From Marinomonas polaris DSM 16579 (lineage in GTDB: Bacteria; Pseudomonadota; Gammaproteobacteria; Pseudomonadales; Marinomonadaceae): a stretch of DNA of 64,000 nt. The position numbers and the translations under genes were made by a program. The first letter of the stretch is position 1, and the number at the start of each line of letters is the position of its first letter. The notes beneath the pieces are model-generated. The model did no database searches, had not been told where the DNA came from, and saw nothing but the letters and a program-made list of their open reading frames with translations. The DNA lies in contig NZ_FQVF01000007.1 in the NCBI RefSeq assembly GCF_900129155.1, positions 186,001 to 250,000 on the forward strand, given 5' to 3'. Positions 7,566 to 16,793 of this stretch are shown here, piece by piece.

Positions 7566-8828
7566 CTAAAAATATTTTCTTTGAATTAGTAGATTTTCTT
7601 TGTTTAAAAGAGTAAATATTGACTTTGCAATTGAGCTTAAAGCATCTCTGCGCTCTTCTAAGTAATCATATCGATCATAAATCCCTTCAACACCCTTCAC
7701 TTTATGATTGAGGCAACGTTCCGCTACATGGCTAGGAACGCCATTTTGCGCTAGTAAGCTACGGCAGGTTCTCCGTAAATCGTGTACAACGAAATGTTCA
7801 ATTCCATGTTCACCTAGGATGTTTGGCAGTGGCTGTTTTTTCGAATCTACCTTTTGTCCAAACATTTTTGCTAGGGCATGGTTTAGCGTGTCATCACTAA
7901 TGTATTTACGGCGTTTGCTAGCTCTTCGAGAGGGGAATACATGCTCTGATCCGTTTGCTCTTACCATTAGCTCCTGAAAAATAGGTTTTAGAGTATCAGG
8001 TAAGGGAATGTTAATTTTCGCCCCTGTTTTGGTTCTTTCTTCAGGAAGAGCCCAGATCATTTCTTGAAAGTTGAATTCACTCCATTTGGCAGCAATGAGT
8101 TCTCCTTTTCGCACTCCTAAAACAAGAAGGAGGACGAGAGCTAAGTAGTTTTCTCTTGTCATGATGTCTGTATGACTTTCAAAAACTTCAAATACTGTTT
8201 TTATTTCATCTAAAGATAATGCTCTATCTCTCGATTTCTCAGTGCCGCCCGCGTCCTTTTCGGTAAATGGTGCTGCGGGGTTATTCGCTAAAAGATCTAG
8301 CTTTAGAGCATGGTTAAACAGCTGTTTACAGTAGTTTAGAGCATCATTTGCAATCGAAGGGCGGCCACTTTTGTTGATCGCGCGAATGATTTGTAAGATA
8401 TCTCTTGAATTAACCTTATCTACTGCCAGCTCGCCAATATAAGGCGATATATCTTTGCGATATACACGGGCTGGGATTTGAGGATTTTTCAAATGGCGTT
8501 CACATTCAGAGAGCCAATCTTTAGCAACATCATTGACGGTGTTAAAGTGAGGGAGTTTATTTCTTTTTTTCTCTGCAATAGGATCAACGCCTTCTTTGAT
8601 AGAGGCTCTTGTCTGTATTGCTTTTAGCTTGGCTTCACTGAGAGGCAGCCCTTCTGGAGGCTTTCCATAGCGTCCTAAAGTGATTTCTCTACGTTTACCG
8701 TTAATTGTGTACCTAAGTATCCAAAAGGCACTTTGTTGTTCTGTGACTCGAAAGTAGAGTCCAGTATCTACTTTGAACTTTCCGACCTTGCCAGCTTTCA
8801 GTGTAGCTTTTAGTTGAGCATCATTCAT
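7566..8828 (-). CDS. int: P4-type tyrosine recombinase / integrase
   Basis: Catalyses integration and excision of the element. The N-terminal 90 residues match the arm-binding domain typical of P4-like island integrases (DUF4102; GLYFRVTEQQSAFWILRY, then ITLGRYG). The catalytic domain has the expected set: R in LGVRKGEL, HDLRR for the H-x-x-R box, a later H in CLNHKV, and the nucleophilic tyrosine in YDRYDY. The length of 420 residues is normal and the frame is intact, so it is probably active. It is the outermost gene of the element, about 180 bp from the 3' end of yicC, as in other islands inserted there. Its start has no clear ribosome-binding site; paired GGTGACA repeats lie just upstream. 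Confidence 0.95.
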   Translation of the reverse strand: MNDAQLKATLKAGKVGKFKVDTGLYFRVTEQQSAFWILRYTINGKRREITLGRYGKPPEGLPLSEAKLKAIQTRASIKEGVDPIAEKKRNKLPHFNTVNDVAKDWLSECERHLKNPQIPARVYRKDISPYIGELAVDKVNSRDILQIIRAINKSGRPSIANDALNYCKQLFNHALKLDLLANNPAAPFTEKDAGGTEKSRDRALSLDEIKTVFEVFESHTDIMTRENYLALVLLLVLGVRKGELIAAKWSEFNFQEMIWALPEERTKTGAKINIPLPDTLKPIFQELMVRANGSEHVFPSRRASKRRKYISDDTLNHALAKMFGQKVDSKKQPLPNILGEHGIEHFVVHDLRRTCRSLLAQNGVPSHVAERCLNHKVKGVEGIYDRYDYLEERRDALSSIAKSIFTLLNKENLLIQRKYF

Positions 8829-8837
8829 AGTTATAAA

Positions 8838-8901
8838 ATAATTGGTGACAGGAAAGCAGATCCTAGATCATCGGCTTTTATTTGTCACCAATTATGTCAC
8901 C
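8838..8901. repeat. Integrase-proximal inverted and direct GGTGACA repeats (probable arm-type att sites)
   Basis: Two perfect 13-bp arms (ATAATTGGTGACA at 8838-8850 and its complement at 8883-8895) flank a 32-bp spacer. A third copy of TGTCACC at 8895-8901 is a direct repeat of the right arm at a 12-bp period. P4-type integrases usually have such short repeats between the integrase gene and the crossover site. The region may therefore be the arm part of the attachment site and the integrase operator at once. The crossover core itself probably overlaps the 3' end of yicC (from 9008) but cannot be fixed without the other junction. Confidence 0.6.
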
Positions 8902-9007
8902 GTTGTAATGCAATCTTATGGATTGATATGAATGCTTGTGAAAATTAATTTTCTTTTAAAGTGTTGCTTTATAAGGAATTTAACTCCATATGGTATCTTA
9001 TGGAAAT

Positions 9008-9874
9008 CTATTCTATATTCTGTATCTGTTCTCTCATTTGTTCGATTAGAACTTTCAGTTCCACTGCGCTTTGGGTTGTTTCCACGACGATGGATTTCGA
9101 CGAAAGCGTGTTGGCTTCACGGTTGAGTTCTTGCATTAAGAAATCGAGGCGGCGGCCAATTGGGCCGTTTTGTTGTAGCTGACGGCGTACTTCTTTGGTG
9201 TGTGTCGCTAGGCGATCCAGTTCTTCGGCCACGTCGGCTTTTTGGGCCAGTAGGACGATTTCCGCTTCGACGCGCATTGGGTCTAGGTCGACTTTGGCGG
9301 CTTCAAGTTTATCCAGTAAGTTTTGCTTTTGCGCAGCGATGATCTCTGGCAGTTTGGCCTGTACTTCTATGATGATAGCATCGATGGCGTCTAAGCGTTG
9401 TTCGATAATTTCTTTCAGCTGCGCACCTTCGCGTAGACGAACTTGGATCATTTCGTCGACAGATTTATTAAAGAGCTCTACGACGGCTTTTTTCATCATT
9501 TCAAAGTCGCTGCCTTCGTCACTCAGAATGCCTGGCCATTTGAGAATGTCGAGTGGATTGGCAGGATCTAGATCTTTAAACCAAGTGCTTAGTGTTTCGA
9601 TGGCGTTTGCCAAGGCTTGGGCATTGCTTGGATTAATGGTTAAGTTGGTAGCCGCTTTGTCTACGCCTTGAAAACGCAGTTGGCATTCCAGTTTGCCGCG
9701 GTTTATTTTTTTGCGCAGCACGTCACGAAAAGCAAACTCAAGCTCGCGGAAGTTTTCTGGTAGACGAAAGCTAGGTTCTAGGTAGCGCTGATTCACCGAG
9801 CGAACTTCCCAGCTGATGGTTCCCCAATCGTATACGGCTTCTTGGCGAGAGAAGGCTGTCATGCTTGCTGTCAT
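9008..9874 (-). CDS. yicC: YicC/YloC-family endoribonuclease
   Basis: A 288-residue protein matching the YicC family throughout: an N-terminal domain beginning MTASMTAFSRQEA with SWEVRSVNQRYLE, and the conserved C-terminal domain (GRRLDFLMQELNREANTL, then EQMREQIQNIE). Escherichia coli YicC is an RNase implicated in small-RNA turnover. The gene is divergent from rph, its usual neighbour. The C-terminus is intact although the mobile element abuts it, as expected if integration regenerates the 3' end. The 3' end of yicC is a known integration hot spot for genomic islands in Vibrio and relatives. Confidence 0.95.
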   Translation of the reverse strand: MTASMTAFSRQEAVYDWGTISWEVRSVNQRYLEPSFRLPENFRELEFAFRDVLRKKINRGKLECQLRFQGVDKAATNLTINPSNAQALANAIETLSTWFKDLDPANPLDILKWPGILSDEGSDFEMMKKAVVELFNKSVDEMIQVRLREGAQLKEIIEQRLDAIDAIIIEVQAKLPEIIAAQKQNLLDKLEAAKVDLDPMRVEAEIVLLAQKADVAEELDRLATHTKEVRRQLQQNGPIGRRLDFLMQELNREANTLSSKSIVVETTQSAVELKVLIEQMREQIQNIE

Positions 9875-10053
9875 CTTGAGTACCTAAGTAAAAAATAAAT
9901 AGAGAGAGAAAAACAAAGGCGATATTGTAGCCTAATGAGGCTGTGTTCGACAGGTTTGCTAAATGTCATGTTTTCCCATCGCTGGGGGCGCAATTTTGTG
10001 TGGGTTCGTTATAATTGCGCCTTTATGATGGTTTATCGACAGAGAGAGCAAGT

Positions 10054-10773
10054 ATGCGTCCAAGCGGAAGAGAAGCAGATCAATTACGTCCACTTAAAAT
10101 CACACGTAATTTTACCAAACATGCCGAAGGCTCGGTGCTGATCGAATGTGGCGACACGAAAGTTATTTGTACTGCGACTGTGGTTTCTGGTGTGCCGCGT
10201 TTTTTGAAAGGCAAGGGCCAAGGTTGGATCACAGCGGAATACGGTATGTTGCCTCGTTCTACACACAGCCGTATGGATCGTGAAGCGGCTCGCGGTAAGC
10301 AAGGTGGCCGTACGGTTGAGATTCAGCGTTTGATTGGTCGTTCTTTGCGTGCGGCGGTGGATCTTAAGAAATTGGGTGAAAACACGATCACGATTGACTG
10401 TGACGTGATTCAAGCCGACGGCGGTACACGTACAGCGTCTATCACTGGTGGCTTTGTTGCTTTGGCTGATGCTATGCGTGTATTGGTTGAGAACAAAAAA
10501 GTAAAAGAGAATCCAATCGTGTCACAAATTGCTGCGATATCTGTGGGTGTCTACAAAGGCGTTCCAGTATTGGATTTGGATTACCCAGAAGATTCTAATG
10601 CCGAAACGGACATGAACGTCATCATGAACGACAAAGGTGGCTTCATTGAGATCCAAGGTACAGCAGAAGGCGAAGCATTCAGCGACGAGCATATGATGGG
10701 CATGTTGGCAGTGGCTCGTAAAGGCATTGCGGAAATCATGGAAGCACAGCGCGCGGCATTGTTTGATAAATAA
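10054..10773 (+). CDS. rph: Ribonuclease PH
   Basis: A phosphorolytic 3'-5' exoribonuclease that trims tRNA 3' ends. The 239 residues match the family from [13 protein letters not shown] through [16 protein letters not shown] and [15 protein letters not shown] to the C-terminal [17 protein letters not shown]. The ATG at 10054 is chosen because the family invariably begins MRPSGR; an in-frame upstream TTG at 10015 would add unrelated residues. A TATAAT at 10010-10015 could be the -10 box, although no good -35 element precedes it. Divergent from yicC, an arrangement common in gammaproteobacteria. Confidence 0.98.
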   Translation: MRPSGREADQLRPLKITRNFTKHAEGSVLIECGDTKVICTATVVSGVPRFLKGKGQGWITAEYGMLPRSTHSRMDREAARGKQGGRTVEIQRLIGRSLRAAVDLKKLGENTITIDCDVIQADGGTRTASITGGFVALADAMRVLVENKKVKENPIVSQIAAISVGVYKGVPVLDLDYPEDSNAETDMNVIMNDKGGFIEIQGTAEGEAFSDEHMMGMLAVARKGIAEIMEAQRAALFDK

Positions 10774-10800
10774 TTTTCTAAGTTAGAGATGGTTAATGGA

Positions 10801-10834
10801 AACCAGATGTCACAATGAGGCGTCTGGTTTTTTT
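10801..10834 (+). terminator. Rho-independent terminator of rph
   Basis: AACCAGATG and CGTCTGGTT form a 9-bp stem with one wobble, followed by a run of T to 10834. Confidence 0.8.
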
Positions 10835-10978
10835 ATGACTAAATTTGGCTGTAATCATTTGTATTTACTTGAGGTGCTGTGGTTTTTACATCATATTTAA
10901 TATGAGTAAATGCTGAGACTGAATATTTTTTAAATCAGTAAGGTTTATTTTATTTACCTGGGTTCCATCGGAGGGGTT

Positions 10979-11776
10979 ATGAGTCGCTATTGCTGCATTG
11001 CTTTATGGATTATTGGGACTCTTTTCTGTCGGATGCTTAAAGCTGAGGAGGTGGTTCTTTATACAGTACATTTCCCACCTTATACGATTGACTCTAAAGA
11101 AGTACCTTCACCAACACCACTTGAGAATGACGATGGACTGTATGGATTAGATGTGGATTTAATTCGTGCAGCTTATAAAACTCAGGGGATTTCTGTTCAA
11201 TATAAGATAATGCCTTGGTCTCGTGTTATGCGAGATATTGAGGCAGGCCTGATTTTAGGTGGTATTTCATGTCACCCCATTCCAGAGAGAGAATCTTTCG
11301 CCATATTTTCTGATCCAGTTAGTCTTTCCTCCTTAGCTTTAGTTACTCGTCGGGACTTTCTATCTGAAGGAAGCCATTCATTGCAAGAATTAAAGAACTA
11401 CAAAACCTTAGTGGTGAACGGTTGGGCGCCCATGAATATTTTGGATGCGAATGGAGTGGGTTACAGTCTTGTTAATGAAGATAGACAAGGTTTGACGTTA
11501 CTTTTACGCCGTAATCACGATGTTTTTATGACGGGTAAAGAAAGTATCGCTTATGATGCGAATTTATTAGGTGTATCTGATCAGTTGAGTTTATACGACA
11601 TCAAGGATTTGGAATATTCATACTATACAGTGTGCTTTAGTCAGTTTTACAAAAAGGCAAGAATGTGGCGAGATAAACTGAATGTCGGGTTAGAAAGCAT
11701 TAAAAAATCAGGTGTTTCTAAAGCCATCTACGCTAGTTATGGCATTCCTTATCCTGAAGAAGGATTAGTAAAATAG
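10979..11776 (+). CDS. Periplasmic substrate-binding protein (SBP_bac_3-like), partner of a c-di-GMP protein
   Basis: A 265-residue exported protein with a signal peptide ending near residue 21-22 (MLKAEE). The mature part resembles family-3 solute-binding proteins used for amino acids and small organic acids: YTVHFPPYT, GLYGLDVDLIRAAY and MPWSRVMRDIEAG at the start, and a late YASYGIP. GAGGGG lies just before the ATG. Its stop is one base before the start of the GGDEF/EAL gene, and no permease or ATPase gene is near, so it probably delivers a ligand signal to that membrane protein rather than a transporter. That pairing is an inference from spacing. The ligand is unknown. Confidence 0.8.
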   Translation: MSRYCCIALWIIGTLFCRMLKAEEVVLYTVHFPPYTIDSKEVPSPTPLENDDGLYGLDVDLIRAAYKTQGISVQYKIMPWSRVMRDIEAGLILGGISCHPIPERESFAIFSDPVSLSSLALVTRRDFLSEGSHSLQELKNYKTLVVNGWAPMNILDANGVGYSLVNEDRQGLTLLLRRNHDVFMTGKESIAYDANLLGVSDQLSLYDIKDLEYSYYTVCFSQFYKKARMWRDKLNVGLESIKKSGVSKAIYASYGIPYPEEGLVK

Positions 11777-11777
11777 C

Positions 11778-14192
11778 ATGCTAGTATTACGCAAACGACT
11801 TTATTATAAGCAAGCAAAATGGGCTCTTGTGCTTTTATTACTTCTAAGTTTTTTGATGAGTATTTTTCAGATTTTATCGGATTGGAAAGAAGAAAAAGAA
11901 ACAATCAAAAACCAAGTAATGTCGATCTTGCATATTGTTGAAGACGCTGCGACAGAAGCCGCTTATACGCTTGATAAAGATTTGGCAAAGAAAGTGTTGA
12001 CGGGTTTAATGCTCTCCAATAGTTTTTATAAAGCGAAAATTGAAGATGATTTGGGTAATGAGTTAGCCAGCAAATATATGCCATTGTCTAAGTTATCATT
12101 ACGTTGGTTATCTGATGACTTATTTAGCGATCTACAACATACATTTACTTTGCCGTTAATAAGTAACGATACTTACAAAGCTGGCTTGTTAACGGTTTCT
12201 ATTGACAGTGTTGCCTTGACGAACGGCTTTCTACGCCGAAATATTCGATTAATTACCACATCACTCATATCAGCATTTTTACTCGGTGCTGCCATGCTGA
12301 TCCTGTTTTATGTACAAATATCTCGCCCACTTTATCGATTAATTGATCAATTAAGTTGGTTAGAAAAAGATGACAACGACCCAATACAGTTGAAATTTAA
12401 GCAAACAGCTAGAGAAGACGAATTAGGGATTTTAGCGCGTACTATTACCGCACTCTGGCATAAGCGTAAAAAAGTTGAAGCAGAACTCGCGAAAAGTGAA
12501 GCGTATTTTAAAGCGGTTTTGCATCAGTCCAGTGAGTGTATGCTGCTGACGAACTTGAAAGGCCAGATATTAGATTGTAACAGCGAGACGTGCCGTTTAT
12601 TAGCTTACGATAAGCCCACTTTATTAACGCTAACCATTCAAGATATTGATCCTGAGCAAACACCTAGTTTACTTAGAGAGTGGACGAATAATTCACAGGG
12701 CGACCCTAAAATATTCGAAGCGCAGTATCGTCGCAGTAGTGGTGTAAGTTTTCCGGTTGAGGTGTGTGGGAACATCATTACTTTGGACCATGAAGCGCAT
12801 TTTTTGGCGTCTTTTCGGGATATTACGCAACGTAAATTAGACCAAGAGCAAGTTAAGTTTTTGGCCTATTATGATGCTTTGACCAATTTGCCTAATCGAC
12901 GATTTTTAAATCAGAACATCGAAAAAGTCATCACCACCGCACAGAATAATGGCCATATTGGTGGTTTGTTGTTTATCGATTTAGATCGCTTTAAAAACAT
13001 CAATGATTCCATGGGACATCACGTTGGTGATGCGCTTTTGGTGGAAGCCTCAAAACGTATTCTAGCCTGTTTGTCGGAAGCTGATATTGCGGTCCGCATG
13101 GGCGGTGATGAATTTGTGTTATTGATTCCTGTATTGGGAGGTAACGCCGAAGAAGCCCAAAGCAGAGTCACTTTACTGGCAGAAACCTTGCTGTCACAGT
13201 TGTCTCAGGTGTTTTGCTTGGAGCAAACGGATTTATTTATATCAGCGAGTATTGGTATAAGCTTGTTTCCTTTTGATGGTGCGAACGATGCGCAGGTTTT
13301 ACGTCAAGCCGATACAGCTATGTATGAAGCAAAAGAAAGCGGCCGTAATGCATACCGTTTTTATCGACAAGAAATGCAGCAGCAAGTTACCGAGCGAGCC
13401 ACGTTAGAAAAAGCCCTACACAGTGCAATTAGCAACGATGAGTTTTATTTGGTTTACCAGCCTCAAGTGAATGAGCATGGCCAATTGATAGGTTTTGAAG
13501 CGCTCATTCGTTGGTTTAATGAGGAGCTTGGTTTGGTATCGCCGAATCGTTTTATTCCCGTGACGGAGGAGATTGGTTTAATTTACGACGTCGGGAATTG
13601 GGTTCTAGAAAATGTCTGTCAGCAATTAAAGGCGTGGCAAGATATTGGCCTTCCGCCGACTTTTAAAGGCGTGGCGATAAACATCAGTCCGTATCAGTTT
13701 GCTAAGGAGAGCTTTGTTGAAAGCGTCTGCGAGGTGATCGGCCGGACTCAAGTTGATTCAAGCTTGCTCGATTTAGAAATCACCGAAGGTATGTTGGTCG
13801 AAAATATTGCTTCTGTTGCTGAGAAAATGTGGCGACTCAAAGAGCATAATATACGTTTTTCTATCGATGACTTTGGAACAGGCTATTCGTCGCTGCGTTA
13901 TTTACAGCATTTCCCTATCACGCAACTAAAAGTCGACCAGTCGTTTGTTCGAGATCTGACTAGTGATCCACAGAGTCATGTCATCATTAATACGATAGTG
14001 TCTATGGCGACGCATATGAACTTGTCAGTACTCGCTGAAGGCGTAGAGCATCAGGTAGAAAAAGACATTCTGGAAAATATGGGCTGCGCTAAATATCAGG
14101 GTTATTTCTTCTCTAAACCTGTAAAAGCCGACACAGCAACTCAATATCTCTCAGGCGATATCACTTTTCCATTGCAGTACCAAAACGCTTAA
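11778..14192 (+). CDS. Membrane GGDEF/EAL protein with HAMP and PAS domains
   Basis: An 804-residue c-di-GMP turnover protein. In order: membrane segment at about 14-33, periplasmic sensor to 155, second membrane segment at about 158-180, HAMP to 230, PAS at about 238-355, GGDEF domain (motif GGDEF at 442-446) and EAL domain (EALIR at 574-578). The EAL domain keeps its catalytic set (ISPYQF, EITEGML, DDFGTGYSS, KVDQSF, AEGVEH), so phosphodiesterase activity is likely. The GGDEF signature is intact, but the inhibitory RxxD site upstream reads SEAD, so product inhibition is probably lost. Coupled to the binding protein immediately upstream, which may regulate it through the periplasmic domain. 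The net direction of activity cannot be told. Confidence 0.93.
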   Translation: MLVLRKRLYYKQAKWALVLLLLLSFLMSIFQILSDWKEEKETIKNQVMSILHIVEDAATEAAYTLDKDLAKKVLTGLMLSNSFYKAKIEDDLGNELASKYMPLSKLSLRWLSDDLFSDLQHTFTLPLISNDTYKAGLLTVSIDSVALTNGFLRRNIRLITTSLISAFLLGAAMLILFYVQISRPLYRLIDQLSWLEKDDNDPIQLKFKQTAREDELGILARTITALWHKRKKVEAELAKSEAYFKAVLHQSSECMLLTNLKGQILDCNSETCRLLAYDKPTLLTLTIQDIDPEQTPSLLREWTNNSQGDPKIFEAQYRRSSGVSFPVEVCGNIITLDHEAHFLASFRDITQRKLDQEQVKFLAYYDALTNLPNRRFLNQNIEKVITTAQNNGHIGGLLFIDLDRFKNINDSMGHHVGDALLVEASKRILACLSEADIAVRMGGDEFVLLIPVLGGNAEEAQSRVTLLAETLLSQLSQVFCLEQTDLFISASIGISLFPFDGANDAQVLRQADTAMYEAKESGRNAYRFYRQEMQQQVTERATLEKALHSAISNDEFYLVYQPQVNEHGQLIGFEALIRWFNEELGLVSPNRFIPVTEEIGLIYDVGNWVLENVCQQLKAWQDIGLPPTFKGVAINISPYQFAKESFVESVCEVIGRTQVDSSLLDLEITEGMLVENIASVAEKMWRLKEHNIRFSIDDFGTGYSSLRYLQHFPITQLKVDQSFVRDLTSDPQSHVIINTIVSMATHMNLSVLAEGVEHQVEKDILENMGCAKYQGYFFSKPVKADTATQYLSGDITFPLQYQNA

Positions 14193-14297
14193 CAGCAAGA
14201 ATGGCGTTAAATGTCAGTCATTGTGCGCGTTTTTGCGCCTTACAATATTGTGCTTCTTTGCCATTATCTATTCACAATAAAAATAAGGAGAAGCAAG

Positions 14298-14813
14298 GTG
14301 AAGAAGCTGATTGGTGTTGGAATCGTTGCCGCTATGGTGTTTAGTTCCGGTGCGCAAGCATCAGGCGATGTTTTAGCAGGTAAGTGGATGTTGCAAGATG
14401 CAGATAGCACTCAGGCCAAGTTAGACGTGGCGGTTGAAAACGTGGCGCAAGAGATGAACTTTTTTATTCGTGCTTTGGCGCGACCTGTGTTGAAAAAGCA
14501 AACGCAAATTTGTCAGCAATGGTTGTTGGATTGGCAAGCCACACAGTTCCAGTTCCAGTGTGACGATGCTAAAGCCGATACGATACCGCTTACTGCTAAT
14601 GGCGAAGTGATCAAGAAAGACGAAGAAGGCGTTGAGATCTCTGGCACGTATCAGCAAACTAGCGATGCTGTGGTTGTAGTGCTTGAATCTGAGCGAGGCA
14701 AGCGCACTAATACTTGGAAACAGGTTGGCGAGAACGAGTTGCTGTTCACCGTTAAATTAGAATCTGAAAAGCTACCGACGCCTTTGACCTGGTCTTTGAC
14801 TTATAAAAGATAA
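14298..14813 (+). CDS. Small exported protein of unknown function
   Basis: The likely start is GTG at 14298, with AAGGAG seven bases upstream and a good signal peptide (VKKLIGVGIVAAMVFSSGAQ, cleavage after AQA). An upstream in-frame ATG at 14211 would put 29 poor residues in front of it. The mature protein of about 150 residues is soluble and probably beta-rich, with two cysteines (TQICQQW and FQCDDA) placed to form a disulphide. I do not recognise the family. It follows the GGDEF/EAL gene by about 105 bp and is followed by a terminator, so it may have its own promoter. Confidence 0.7.
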   Translation: MKKLIGVGIVAAMVFSSGAQASGDVLAGKWMLQDADSTQAKLDVAVENVAQEMNFFIRALARPVLKKQTQICQQWLLDWQATQFQFQCDDAKADTIPLTANGEVIKKDEEGVEISGTYQQTSDAVVVVLESERGKRTNTWKQVGENELLFTVKLESEKLPTPLTWSLTYKR

Positions 14814-14854
14814 GCATTACTGAGAAGTAATATTCACTGCGAATTTTATTCATG

Positions 14855-14892
14855 AAAAAGCCCCAATAGGTTGATGTCTATTGAGGCTTTTT
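14855..14892. terminator. Bidirectional terminator
   Basis: A-rich run, then GCCCCAATAG and CTATTGAGGC form a stem of about 10 bp, then a T-run. It serves the exported protein gene on the plus strand and the 5'-nucleotidase gene on the minus strand, which converge here. Confidence 0.85.
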
Positions 14893-14937
14893 AGTAGTAG
14901 CCAATTACTTGGTTACTTTAGTGAAAAATCAATGGTA

Positions 14938-16545
14938 TTAACGCTTAACGGCACCTGTTGGAGCAAATTTAGCGCCATCAAGTGGTGAGTTCTTCTGAAT
15001 GTATTCCACTAGAACGTCTGCATCTACATAACCTGAGTTAACGTAGTTTGGATGATCAACGATTTTAGGGTAACCATCACCACCTGAAGCAGAGTAGTTG
15101 TTCATCGCGATGCGGTAAGTTTTGCTAACGTCCAGCGCTTTACCGTTGACCATGATGTTAGTCGCTTTGCCATCTTTAAGTGTCAAAGATACACCGCTGA
15201 ATTGAGCAAATGCACCGGTTCCCGCTTGTTTCGCTGCTGCTGCAGAAAGGTAATCTGTTAGCTCATTGGCAGTGAAATCAACATACGACACCATGTTGCC
15301 GAAAGGCTGAACTTTCAAAACGCTTTTATAAGTAACGACACCTTTTTCTAAGTTGTCACGGATACCACCAGAGTTCATAACGCCGATGTCAGCATTCACT
15401 TTTTGCTTCATTGCTAGAGCAATCAAGTTACCTAAGTTGGTTTCTTGGGTGCGAACGACATCGCGGTCACCAACGAAGTCTGTGTCAGAGAAGCCAATCT
15501 CGATATTAAGCTCTTTCTGACCTTTTTCTTGGAACGGCGTTAACATATCAAGCATGGTTGGATCTTGGGCGATTTCGTCTTCAATGAAAACACGTTCAGA
15601 CTTGCCATCTGCATTAGTGACTTTTTTCTTCAAGTTAACCGGAATAAGTTTGTATTGAGACCAAACAATCGCGCCATTTTTGTAGACAAAGTCTAGGCGA
15701 CCAACGTATTTACCCCATTCATGCGCTTGCAGAATAAGCGTACCGTTTTGCTCATCAGGTTGGAAAAGTGGGTTTTGAGAATGGCCACCCACAATTACAT
15801 CAATCCCAGGAACTGTGCGTGCTAGCGTTACATCGCCAGGTGCATTGCCACCGTAGTTACCATCTTGGTAGTGGCCCATGTGAGTAACCGCAACGACTAA
15901 GTCAGCTTTTTTACGCAGTTCAGGGATCAATTTTTTAGCAACAGTAATAGGTGATTCGATCTTGATCCCATCTAGGAACTCAGGGTTGCCCAGTTTCGCT
16001 GTATCGTCCGTAGTGAAACCAACGACAGCGATTTTAAGATCATTTACTTGGAAGATTTTATAGGCTTCAAACAAAGGTTTGCCAGTTTTTGCATCTAAAA
16101 TGTTCGCAGAAAGGAAAGGGAAGCCCGCCCATTCTTGTTGCTTCTTCAGTACAGAAAGCGGATTGTCGAATTCGTGGTTACCCAGCGCCATCGCATCGTA
16201 CTTCAGCATATTCATACCGCGGAAATCTGGCTCCGCGTCTTGTAGATCTGATTCTGGTACACCTGTGTTGATATCACCACCGGATAGCAATAGGGAATTA
16301 CCATCGTCTAGCGCTACTTCTTCACGAATGTTGTCGATCAAGGTTTTACGAGCTGCCATGCCGTATTCGCCATTGCCGTTTTGCCAGAAACGACCGTGAT
16401 GGTCATTAGTGTGCAAAATAGTGACTCGATATTCTTTGTCTTCTTGCCAATCTGGTTTTTGCGGTCCCATCATAGAACACGCAGTCACAGATAATGCGAC
16501 ACCAGTAATGGCCAGTTGCGTGATAAAACGCTTGGTAAAATTCAT
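14938..16545 (-). CDS. Lipoprotein 5'-nucleotidase / UshA-like hydrolase (NutA type)
   Basis: A 535-residue enzyme that removes phosphate from nucleotides outside the cytoplasm. A lipobox (LSVTAC, cysteine near residue 23) shows it is membrane-anchored, as in Vibrio NutA, unlike soluble Escherichia coli UshA. The metallophosphatase domain has LHTNDHHGRF, GGDINTG, GNHEFDNP, VAVTHMGH and GGHSQNP. The C-terminal nucleotide-binding domain has MNSGGIRDNLEKG and ASGGDGYP. The length is normal. It stands alone, with a terminator on its downstream side. A role in recycling extracellular nucleotides as phosphate and nucleoside source is a family inference. Confidence 0.92.
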   Translation of the reverse strand: MNFTKRFITQLAITGVALSVTACSMMGPQKPDWQEDKEYRVTILHTNDHHGRFWQNGNGEYGMAARKTLIDNIREEVALDDGNSLLLSGGDINTGVPESDLQDAEPDFRGMNMLKYDAMALGNHEFDNPLSVLKKQQEWAGFPFLSANILDAKTGKPLFEAYKIFQVNDLKIAVVGFTTDDTAKLGNPEFLDGIKIESPITVAKKLIPELRKKADLVVAVTHMGHYQDGNYGGNAPGDVTLARTVPGIDVIVGGHSQNPLFQPDEQNGTLILQAHEWGKYVGRLDFVYKNGAIVWSQYKLIPVNLKKKVTNADGKSERVFIEDEIAQDPTMLDMLTPFQEKGQKELNIEIGFSDTDFVGDRDVVRTQETNLGNLIALAMKQKVNADIGVMNSGGIRDNLEKGVVTYKSVLKVQPFGNMVSYVDFTANELTDYLSAAAAKQAGTGAFAQFSGVSLTLKDGKATNIMVNGKALDVSKTYRIAMNNYSASGGDGYPKIVDHPNYVNSGYVDADVLVEYIQKNSPLDGAKFAPTGAVKR

Positions 16546-16719
16546 GGTTTGATTCCTTTACATGATATTAGTCGGCAGTTCTTCGATTCGAGATAACCAA
16601 ATGCCACTATGGAGTTGCTTTTTTGATTACGGTTCTAAAATGTATCTCAAATTTGTGACAAGTTCGAGGGACTGTGCAGTAATTTTGACCATTTGTGCAA
16701 AAACCTGACGTTTTTCCCA

Positions 16720-16763
16720 AAAAAAAGCCTGCGACAGAGAGATAGACTCTGTGCAGGCTGCTT
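16720..16763 (-). terminator. Terminator of the gts operon
   Basis: AGCCTGC and GCAGGCT with inner ACAGAG and CTCTGT form a long stem; on the minus strand it is followed by a run of T. It lies just past the stop of the last gts gene. Confidence 0.85.
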
Positions 16764-16793
16764 AAACGGTTACACAATTAGCAATATAAATAA

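Noticed and set aside
1-9007. Prophage
   Set aside because: No capsid, tail, lysis or terminase genes; the genes are conjugation-type.
8932-9671. Plus-strand frames opposite yicC
   Set aside because: Shadows of yicC in other frames with no family match.
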